NCBI GenBank assembly: GCA_015143735.1
Contig: VKHC01000245.1
Coordinates: 1-14,751, forward strand
Origin: Synura sp. LO234KE
Taxonomy: Eukaryota; Sar; Synurophyceae; Synurales; Mallomonadaceae
Length of the DNA: 14,751 bases
Direction: 5' to 3'
Positions 8,396 to 14,751 of the stretch are shown here, in pieces. The position numbers were made by a program, and so were the translations under genes. How positions within the stretch are numbered: position 1 is the stretch's first letter; each line of letters starts with the position of its first letter. The notes below the pieces were generated by a model. That model worked only from the letters and a program-made list of their open reading frames with translations, was not told the DNA's origin and ran no database searches.

Positions 8396-8725
8396 ATGCA
8401 TCTCGCATGTCATCCAAGATCGGAATATTGTACTACTAGAACGCATCAGTTCATCGATGACTACATCAGAGACATCAAAGTCCCTTCAAGAAGCACCCTG
8501 CTTCAATTGAATCAGACCTGGGTAACCCCAGAGAAAAAGACGTTATACACCCGAAACGGCAATTGCCATATGTTTAAACTCACAAGAACTGACCTGATCA
8601 CCCTTGACAAAGACCTTGTCACTACGATCTGGAATACCGAACCGGCTCTTCCGCGCTGGCTTTTGGAGAGGTGCTACCAAAAGCACCGAAATGATGACAC
8701 TAGTTTTTATCGAACGTGGCTACCT
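8396..8725 (+). pseudogene. Integrase core fragment of the right remnant
   Basis: The open frame begins MHLACHPRSEY and continues to QFIDDYIRDIKV (8447-8482), closely matching the copia integrase stretch DLxGPxxPxSxxG.xYFxTFIDDYSRxIxVY. It is followed by QTWVTPEKKT and TLYTRNGNCHMF (8540-8575) where the LRTDNGGEF block with the second catalytic Asp should be. The first catalytic Asp (of DLxGP) would read His and the second reads Arg, so the D,D,E triad is broken. The frame ends at TAA 8726-8728. The rest of the frame shows no clear motif. This is the clearest integrase block in the window. Confidence 0.55.
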
Positions 8726-8728
8726 TAA

Positions 8729-9468
8729 CATTTCAAACATAGGGAGATCAAAATTGGGCTTCCTGGGACAAACTTTCTCTCCATACAATACATAGGTCCT
8801 ATGCAAGAGGGACTTGCTCAGGGAAGTCTAACTACCAGGTGGAAATAGGCACCAGCATGTCGCTCGCACAGATACCAATACTGAAGACGACTTATTCAGA
8901 TGTTCCCGGAAGGTTTAGTTCTTAGACTATTTTACGCCACATTCGGATGAAAAAAGCATAATTGAAGAGAAGTGCATGGAAAGACACAAAGCAAGACACG
9001 TTGGAAATGTAGAGCCATCACGGCGATCGCTCGAACTCTCTCCCCAACACTCCGGCCACACAAGATACTACATTCTCACGACCCCATTGGCACAGGTCGG
9101 ACGGACTCCAGCACCGACATCGGGCACGTACACTGTCCCACCATGAAAGAAGAACAGATCAACTAAAATTAGACGAAACTGGTAGGTAGAATAGAGACTT
9201 ACATTAAACGCAATTGGTGGCTTTAACGACTGATCCTGCGCGTGACAATCGACACAGAAAGAGACTCGCATCTACGTCCCTCAGCAACTTATCCACGACC
9301 AACTTTCACGTGTACTCCCCACTCTCCCGTCTTCTGTAAAACTTTCTCTCCGTGGAGTCAGCTCAAGCTGGGTAGCTCCGGGGTAGAAATCTGTTCACTG
9401 GACTTGGCGCTCCCGGCCCCAGACGTACTAAGGCAGACTCCCAACATGATCTAATCTCACCAGAAGCT
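8729..9468 (+). pseudogene. Integrase C-terminus and linker of the right remnant, poorly readable
   Basis: About 740 bases between integrase core and RT with short open frames only. Two competing readings exist for the FWxEA...NR...FGC part. One has a Trp codon at 8763 (SWDKLSL, about 104 residues after FIDD, the expected distance) followed by an FGC-like stretch near 8894-8920. The other is the frame from 8972 with RWKCRAITAIARTLS and GRTDSSTDIGHVHCP (about 9002-9139), which looks good by residue but lies about 80 residues too far. Both cannot hold unless part was duplicated. AAACTTTCTCTCC is present twice (8770-8782 and 9339-9351). Confidence 0.35.
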
Positions 9469-10310
9469 ATGGCCCGGAATGTAGTCCCACTCGGAGACAT
9501 CGCGACAGAAGCCTTTACAAAATGCACAAACCAGACCTCCCTCGTTCGAAGAGGCTATCGCATCTGGCAGCTCAATCCCCGCAACTGGATGGTGGGGAGC
9601 AACATTATCAAAAACCACATCTCCGACACACCGGAACGTCGCGCGGAAGGCAATATCAAACTCTTTCGCGTCAGCATGGACACGTGTGATCATATATAGC
9701 AGAAAGCTCAGGGGAAGAGATCATAAGGGTGCGGAATACCAGAATATCTGCGCAAGAGGCAACGCTACCGGGTCTACCGCGCTGTGAAAGATAATACGCC
9801 TCATTAATTACACAACTCTTCCTAGAATTAGACGGTTACGGGGTGGCTGTTGGCGACCTGTTTGCTCTACAACAAAACACTCTTCTCCCTGCCTATGAGG
9901 GACTGTAGAGGCCGTCAGACCGGGAAGCAGATGTAACTTTTCTCCGCGATCTGGTCAAACAGACCGTACGTCCTGGACCCCAGAGCATGTACCTGGGCAG
10001 AGAACATCCCCAAAGGATCCGGGTGGTTGTTGGTCTATCGAGGCAAAGCGCCAGGTTTCTTTGAAGAATATGACCAGGCCAATATCCAAATTCAGGTACC
10101 AGGACGCCTGCTACGAGGCTCTCCGGACGAAGGGCACGGGACGGCTGCTGCTGAAGAGTCCCGCCTGGTATTAATGGAACAGCAATAAGCCATGAGGATA
10201 CGCGCAGAAGCAAGGCACCCAGGTCAGCAGCGTCTTTATGGACGGCTCATACACCAGCAGTGCAAACCCGAAACAGAGTGTCCCAGAGCTAGTTATATGA
10301 GTCTTCCTGG
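9469..10310 (+). pseudogene. Reverse transcriptase fragment of the right remnant
   Basis: The frame from 9469 reads YRIWQLNPRNWMVGSNIIKN and then RRAEGNIKLFRVSMDT (to about 9684), fitting the copia RT opening TWxLVxxPxxxxVIGSKWIFKxK...GNIxRYKARLVA. Next, after a TAA at 9805-9807, GYGVAVGDLFALQQNT plus LLPAY (9837-9893) fits motif A (GxxVxQxDVxTAFLxxxLxxPxY) and keeps its Asp. A shifted frame gives RPYVLDPRACTWAENI (9961-10008; compare LYGLKQAPRAWY). The YVDD box appears as YQDA after a further frameshift (10097-10108), about 43 residues on; family spacing is about 48. QGTQVSSVFMDG (about 10213-10250) may be the GxxLSQxKY block. Stops and at least three frameshifts make it non-functional. Confidence 0.6.
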
Positions 10311-10618
10311 CGATGGTGCGGGAATCGGATCGATTAATTCATCAAACCAGTGACAAGAGGTGACCCAAGATAAGACAGAATCAACCTTCCATGATGCGAC
10401 GCACAGGAGCAACACCACAGGGGAGAAGTCACGGCAAGAGGGAGAAGCAGCTAGCTGGATACAGACACAGCTTGCATCCCCAACAGTCAATTACGAAATA
10501 TGCTCTGAAATCACCGGGACATAAAGCGCTCACGTCAGGAATGGTACACTCATATAGTGGGCAGTGAATTCACTTGAGGCAGGGCAAACTGCGGGACAAC
10601 AAAATATCGAAAGGTAAA

Positions 10619-10990
10619 ACTGTCACAGACAACTGTCACAGCAGAGACGCTGACATTTGGGCCGACCAAGTAGGCATTCGAGCCCAAAAAAACACGTGTA
10701 GCCTGTGCCGCAGCTACTCCTCCAACACAGTTCGGCCCTGAGAAAGCGCGCGGTAGGTCTTACTTACGCTTATTTGTCGACTTCTGTCGAACACTCCTCG
10801 CTACTAACCACTATTTCACAACCAAACTCAGAAACAGTTTCTGAGGTTCTAACTTCTGTCAACTGAGTTAGTATGGATGGGTAGAAATGCACTCCTAATC
10901 CCGAATGAGCAGACAAATGGCTCAGCAACAAAGATTTTTTCAACAAAAAGTAAACTAATGAATTCCGTAAGTTCCGTGGCGTATCCATAA
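10619..10990 (+). pseudogene. RNase H fragment and C-terminus of the right remnant
   Basis: HSRDADIWADQVGIRAQKN (about 10637-10693) fits the copia RNase H opening YSDADWAGDxxxRKSTSG, about 183 residues after the YVDD-equivalent, as expected. Further on, NEQTNGSATKIFSTKSKLMN (10904-10963) resembles the polyprotein end tNEQxADxxTKxLSxxxFxxL, though the interval (about 87 residues) is shorter than usual, implying a deletion. AACTGTCACAG is directly repeated at 10618-10628 and 10631-10641, just before the DAD block. A perfect dyad lies at 10827-10845. Confidence 0.45.
10827..10845. repeat. Perfect 9-bp-arm dyad
   Basis: CTCAGAAAC-A-GTTTCTGAG has 9-base arms around a single central base. It falls in the degraded 3' part of the right retroelement. 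No known site is recognised. Confidence 0.7.
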
Positions 10991-11540
10991 CGCGCGGTCA
11001 CCCCAACGTGATAAGCGTTAAAAGTCATGTCAACTTAAAAGCGCAAAATAAATACAAGAAACAGGATATACCAGTAAATAAGCAAGGATAGCAGCTGTAA
11101 CAAATCATTTTAGGTCAAGTACCATCAACGCTAACCCCCCATAACAGAAATTACAAGAAGTATCAACTCCAAGATCGCAAAATATCATTTGGCAAACTCG
11201 TTCAAAAAATCAATTTTCAGATCACGAGAAATACATAGAGCTAGCAAAATCTCCCGCAAGTATAATATTCAAAGGCCCTCCACATAAAAACTTGTAAATT
11301 TTGGCCCGTGAAAGTACCCAAATTTGGATCGTAACGAACAATCCATCATTTTCAATAATTTAAAGACGCCTGTACTCGCTACCCCCCACACATAAGGCTT
11401 CCTTAAGTTTCACTAAAAATGCATCGCTGATCGGAAGAAATAAATTTGTTTCGTACCACAGAATATTAACCCACCCCCAGATATCGCTCCACCTTGAACA
11501 TCTTCAGGTATTTGAATTTGTAATCATCTACCATGCTCCG
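10991..11540. other. AT-rich block beyond the right remnant; possible decayed 3' LTR
   Basis: About 550 bases of AT-rich, gene-free sequence directly after the right element's coding remnant. This position matches the block at 540-1125 beyond the left one. This positional symmetry suggests LTR/3' UTR origin. I found no terminal TG/CA pair, target duplication or convincing match to 5163-5890. If the RNase H-like scrap at 11668 belongs to the same element, this block would instead be an insertion within it. Confidence 0.35.
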
Positions 11541-11598
11541 ATGACTGATATTTGCTTGAATTCGTTGTGCCTCATGCTGTATTTGCTATCTTGGACCA

Positions 11599-11724
11599 CT
11601 CGCTGACTTTGACTTTTTGAGTCCAAATCATGTTAACCAGCAGTTGCAGGTAGCTCCCTCCATCCAAGCTAAGCACATCAGCACCTCACACCACCTGTTT
11701 CATATGAGCGCCTTAACGTTGACA
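11599..11724 (+). pseudogene. Possible copia RNase H C-terminal scrap
   Basis: The plus frame reads ADFDFLSPNHVNQQLQVAPS then IQAKHISTSHHLFHM (to about 11706). The AKHI...HH...M part resembles the copia block RTKHIDIRxHFIRE, and the Asp 20 residues earlier fits the preceding DNxxAI block. It may be the continuation of the right element after an AT-rich insertion, a piece of a third element, or chance. No ADxxTK ending follows. Confidence 0.25.
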
Positions 11725-12917
11725 TAACCTCAATCTCCCATCAGGCCGCTTAGAGTAGCTCCTGACGTATGGCGGTGGAAGCAGCTCTCCGTTAGGTACT
11801 TTCGACGCTAAATAACTGCTCACCGATCTCATCCGTTTGACTGCACCTCTCCACGATGCTCCACTGTGTCCCCGTGAGTTCCCAATATGTTTTCCCTCGC
11901 TGATATGCCTATATTTACCTGTTTCCCTGCTCCCGCTCCCTGCTCACGTTGCAAGCCTATCTCAAGCACGTCACGAACACGTTTCATGCCGCCCAGCAAC
12001 ATATGCACCCAAATCATGTCTGACACATTAATCACGGCATGTCAACACCCCCGAACGCGTTGCTCCATATCCTCCCGTCACTAATGAAAATTAAGAATAC
12101 CTCCTTCTCGTGTGACTGCGTCATCTGCCCAATGCTAACTGGAAACCAACAGTGGCATAGATAGAAGTAAAGATAGATTGATTACGGATACTCACGGTGG
12201 CAGAGATACGCCACCTACTGAGCAGTCGAGTAGCACAGGAGTTGGGTAGTAGGGGGTTGCGTACTATACAGCGTACGTAAATAGTGACTGCACAAAATAA
12301 GCAGAAGTACATTATGCGGCTGCTACGCTGCAACAAGCCAGCCACAAGCCAGCAAGCCTTTCAGTGGGACGGTGCACCAAACCCACGATAGTACGCTCGC
12401 CTAAGGGAGAGAAACAACACTTTCCCGCAACTCTATCCAGAGAGAGCACCCGTCGCTTACCTTCGCTCTCTGATAAGGAACCGCGCCGATGTACCCCCAC
12501 CACGAATAGGAGCAGACTATGGACATCACGGCTCACCTTCACGCGGCATCAGCTATAGTTACGAGCAATAGCAGGGATATAAAAAACGTTGCGTTCTTCC
12601 TCCATTCTACCGTGTGCTCGCTCTTGCACACAAGTAAAACTTAGCTTAGCAAAACATGACAGGCATATAATGCTAAGCACCCATATGAACCAGATTGGGG
12701 AATCCTACTAGGGTATGGGCGAGCTGATGCCCAAGATGTGATCTGCAAAGGGAAAGATGGTTACAGGATAACGAGGGAGTAGACGAGGGCGATGAGATCC
12801 AACCAGACAGCGCTAGAGTAGGGCGGGAATGTATAAGGATAGTTACACGTTTTGAACCCCAAGCAGATGGCGTGAGGAGGGGTTGGTCTACGTTCCCTAA
12901 TTTTTCTATCTCGCCTT
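11725..12917. other. Unassigned sequence, no gene recognised
   Basis: About 1.2 kb. The first 850 bases are C/T-rich on the plus strand; about 12660-12890 is A/G-rich. Several open frames of 64-76 codons occur on both strands (for example 11829-12035 minus and 12312-12542 minus) but overlap each other and show no family motif. A/G-rich minus-strand reading resembles the composition of the right element's gag side, so another gag scrap is possible but unsupported. A small tandem repeat, ACAAGCCAGC, occurs at 12333-12342 and 12344-12353. Confidence 0.4.
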
Positions 12918-13273
12918 CACACCAAGTGTGATCTGCAATTGCGGCACTTTGGGGTGCTCAGGGTAGAACGGACATGGTGTTCTTTCTTCCTAGCTTAGTT
13001 ACAAATTTCGAATTTGAAAAGTCGCCCCCCAGTCCCGGGTTGTTCTCGTCCTGCCTATAGCTACCTTTCTTTCTTGCCCTTACACCAAGTAGGTGATTTT
13101 CAATTCAAGTAGATTCAATATGGCTCTTTGCGGTGATAAGCAAGGGTGGCATTGACATGTGGTGTTTTTTCTTCCTAAGCATTCTTGATAGACTTTTTGA
13201 AGAAGAAAAACTCGTCCCAACGTCCCGAATTATTCTCAACCCGCCTACTTCCAATGATCTTTCCATCTTCTCT
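12918..13273. repeat. Diverged direct duplication, unit about 165-190 bp
   Basis: The two units start at the shared CACACCAAG/TACACCAAG (12918 and 13081). Later anchors match in order: ACATGGTGTTCTTTCTTCCTAG (12972) with ACATGTGGTGTTTTTTCTTCC (13155), and TCCCGGGTTGTTCTCGTCCT (13033) with TCCCGAATTATTCTCAACCC (13223). Pyrimidine-rich ends also match (about 13066 and 13256). Offsets grow from 163 to 190 through indels. Much older than the repeat at 3164. Confidence 0.75.
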
Positions 13274-13850
13274 GGTTCTCCAGCTTCCTCAACTGAGAAT
13301 TTTCCACATGCGCCTCCTACTAATCGCTCTACTCCAACTTTCACCTGCAATTCGTATTGTTTTTCCCCTCCACCCACCCCTGAAGTGTACTCTAGACATC
13401 CTATATACCTCATAATTTATTTAAATTACTCTGCTCTTATTATTACGTTATGTGACGCCTCTATATTCAACGCCAGCAAACTGCGATATAGAAGATTATT
13501 CGGGAAGATATTCATAGACTCCATAACAACTTTGTAGCGAGAAACCAAATAGCTTGCAATTGTGAGGTTGGAATATTTCCAATTGCGCTCATTTATTCCA
13601 TATTTCAATAGATAGGCGCTACAAGTATTTGGCGGCTTACATCAAAGGTGGTGGATATCATGGCCAAATAAATTACGTGTTAGCAACTCGCGAGCTGGCG
13701 CAGTGTTTAATCCATGAGCAGCTTTTGTTCTTCTAAATGTAGATCAGAGCTTGGATGATTCCCTGTGATTAATTGTCGGGATTTCTTAAATTTAAAGTAA
13801 AACATAAATTTGATCGCAACTGTTCTTGTAAAAATTTGAATATAGTCCAT
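13274..13850. other. C/T-rich then AT-rich sequence, no gene recognised
   Basis: Pyrimidine-rich to about 13420, AT-rich afterwards. The open frames 13133-13537 (plus, 134 codons) and 13105-13413 (minus, 102 codons) overlap almost completely and owe their length to the skewed composition and the repeat. Neither shows a domain. A composite dyad lies at 13556-13586: GCAATT...AATTGC enclosing TTGGAA-TAT-TTCCAA. Confidence 0.4.
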
Positions 13851-14658
13851 GGCTGCTGGATGGAACTGGCTGGTAATTAGCTCTAGGGCCTGGAAAAACG
13901 AAGAATTATTTGTGCTCATACTTCTCAGGAAGGGGGTCCGGTTTTTGTGTTGCTCTATTGTTCCATTCTTTTGGAAGCGTAAAAAGACAACGACGTTGTC
14001 CCCTAATGAGTGCTGGAAAGGGGGTGATCTTGCCGTCTTTTGAGCAATTCAAAGCAGGGGAAATCTGATGCAGGCCATTTCGGTTGCGGATGTAGTTTGT
14101 TACATATTCCACCGGTTGTGGTCCCACTAGTACTAGTTGTGGTTACTAGCTAATTACCACCCCCACGAGGACCTAGCTCCTATTTCTTCGGTCACAAAAT
14201 CTACTACCACACTTAGCTTGCGATACTATGAGTTTCTAACCTAATGTAGTCTTGCATCATATTTCTACTAGTACCCTATAGCCAGTGGTAGTCCTTTAAG
14301 ATGCATGATTCGGAACAGTGGCAATTCCGCTCCTCCTCCTCCTCCCCCTGTCTCCTTTCTTGGTGGGGTGGCACAAGAATGATCAAGACAGATCTGGCCA
14401 GTTTCTCAATCTGGTGAAATATCCGTGTGGAGACTTTCGATGGGAGGGGCTAGCTTGCAGCCTTACTCCCTGCCAGACTTGGTGTTTTGCAGTGGGCTAA
14501 TTTTATTGTTGACAAATAGCAACAGAATCGTCCCTGCGCTCCTCTACTACACACTTCCTCAACACAAAGCGCTATAAAAAAGAAAAAATGGACTAACCGT
14601 ATGGACCGAAATAGTGTCTGCCCGAAAATGTTCACATTCGTAAATTTAGTTAATTATT
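13851..14658. other. Right flank: 3' intergenic sequence, no gene recognised
   Basis: Mixed-composition sequence leading to the convergent right-hand gene. Overlapping frames 13849-14043 (plus) and 13906-14127 (minus) show no family motif. At 14124-14280 the word CTAGT/ACTAG recurs several times, including ACTAGTACTAGT. A short (TCC)n pyrimidine tract lies at 14331-14344. The last 100-150 bases are AT-rich and probably carry the 3' UTR of the right gene. Confidence 0.4.
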
Positions 14659-14751
14659 TTACGTTGACGACTTTGTAGGTTCCAAGTCAGGGAGATCCTC
14701 TCCATCATCACTATCCTCTTCTTCACCTTCACCATCAGCGTCATTTAGGTC
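14659..14751 (-). CDS. 3' end of a protein with an acidic DLPDLE tail (possibly p23-like co-chaperone)
   Basis: On the minus strand the frame is open from the window edge for 30 codons to TAA (14659-14661). The tail begins DLNDADGEGEEEDSDDGEDL, continues PDLE and ends in PTKSST. A long Asp/Glu run followed by DLPDLE resembles C-termini of p23/Sba1-type Hsp90 co-chaperones, and less closely the beta subunit of the nascent-polypeptide complex; other acidic-tailed nuclear or cytosolic proteins are possible. The folded domain lies outside the window, so identity is a guess. The gene points leftward, converging with the gene at the left edge. Confidence 0.6.
   Translation of the reverse strand, partial: DLNDADGEGEEEDSDDGEDLPDLEPTKSST

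Larger units (their letters stand above)
6600..10990 (+). pseudogene. Right Ty1/copia-type retrotransposon remnant (plus strand)
   Basis: Fragments of a copia polyprotein appear on the plus strand in family order: charged gag-like stretch (about 7286-7507), post-protease VLYIP segment (7841-7873), integrase core (8396-8572), RT start (about 9555-9685), RT motif A (about 9858-9900), YGLKQ-equivalent (about 9950-10000), YVDD-equivalent (about 10090-10108), RNase H DAD (about 10640-10680) and a possible C-terminal TK block (10904-10970). The integrase-before-RT order distinguishes copia from Ty3/gypsy. Successive blocks fall in different frames with stops between them, and catalytic residues are changed, so it is long dead. 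The 6600-8000 part is purine-rich, 8030-8330 pyrimidine-rich, and 8380-10980 A/C-rich on the plus strand. LTRs, primer-binding site and target duplications were not identified. Recognition is by motif and spacing only. Confidence 0.6.

Noticed and set aside
8396-8728. 110-codon plus frame as an independent gene
   Set aside because: It carries integrase FIDDY-type motifs in line with the decayed element, ends mid-domain and has lost catalytic residues, so it is a pseudogene fragment.
10020-10190. Frame WLLVYRGKAPGFFEEYDQAN... looked like the viroplasmin-type N-terminal domain of fungal RNase H1
   Set aside because: The frame lies exactly between the YGLKQ- and YVDD-equivalents of a copia RT, whose GFxRxKxDPxLF block explains the RGKAPGFF string. 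RT blocks before and after it fit by order and spacing, so the simpler reading is copia RT.
1400-10990. Nucleotide-level inverted repeat arms
   Set aside because: Comparing the RT regions of both copies by eye gave no sustained base identity; the symmetry is only in domain order and spacing.
13105-13537. Overlapping 134- and 102-codon frames as genes
   Set aside because: They mirror each other on opposite strands in pyrimidine-rich, partly duplicated sequence, with no domain motif.
1-14751. Bacterial or phage origin of the window
   Set aside because: No operons, no long genes and no ribosome-binding-site-led frames; copia-type remnants and acidic-tailed flanking proteins point to a eukaryote.

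Overview
The window is eukaryotic and most likely from an ascomycete yeast or other fungus. At each edge a protein-coding gene runs in with its 3' end only. On the left (plus strand, ends at 81) is a lysine-rich stretch with a DDDE tail. On the right (minus strand, stop at 14659-14661) is a 30-residue acidic tail containing DLPDLE, a motif like those at the ends of p23-type co-chaperones. The two genes converge on roughly 14.6 kb with no intact gene: the longest open frame is 155 codons, and none of the open frames is a convincing intact gene.

Reading the broken frames in order reveals remains of two Ty1/copia-type LTR retrotransposons in opposite orientation, both pointing outward. The right copy (plus strand, about 7.3 to 11 kb) keeps the copia order: a gag-like charged stretch, the VLYIP segment after the protease, an integrase core with FIDDY, the reverse transcriptase (RT) start, motif A, the YGLKQ-equivalent block and the YVDD-equivalent block, then RNase H with DAD. 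The left copy (minus strand, about 4.0 down to 1.5 kb) shows integrase (PYTP, LINR, PHEIW), RT (KYDRVAK..., then the YG and IISS blocks) and RNase H. Both are riddled with stops and frameshifts, and catalytic residues are lost. The RT landmarks of the two copies mirror each other around about 6.28 kb, but no nucleotide-level inverted identity is visible by eye.

Between and around the copies lie AT-rich blocks (about 540-1125, 4130-4860, 5163-5890, 10990-11540 and 13420-13850), some carrying short perfect dyads. They could be decayed LTRs, an AT-rich core, or both. A GC-richer island with an unrecognised 81-codon minus-strand frame (4917-5162) separates two of them. A second mixed-composition segment (5900-6600) holds overlapping open frames on both strands. 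Base composition switches with element orientation: G/T-rich on the plus strand over the left copy, A/C-rich over the right copy's pol.

The right flank (11.6-14.3 kb) holds one possible further copia RNase H scrap, a diverged direct duplication (12918-13273), short tandem repeats and otherwise unassigned sequence. The overall picture is a silent, retrotransposon-filled gene desert with an inverted layout. This resembles regional yeast centromeres or other heterochromatic islands, but that role is inferred, not shown. No tRNA, rRNA or CRISPR array was found.
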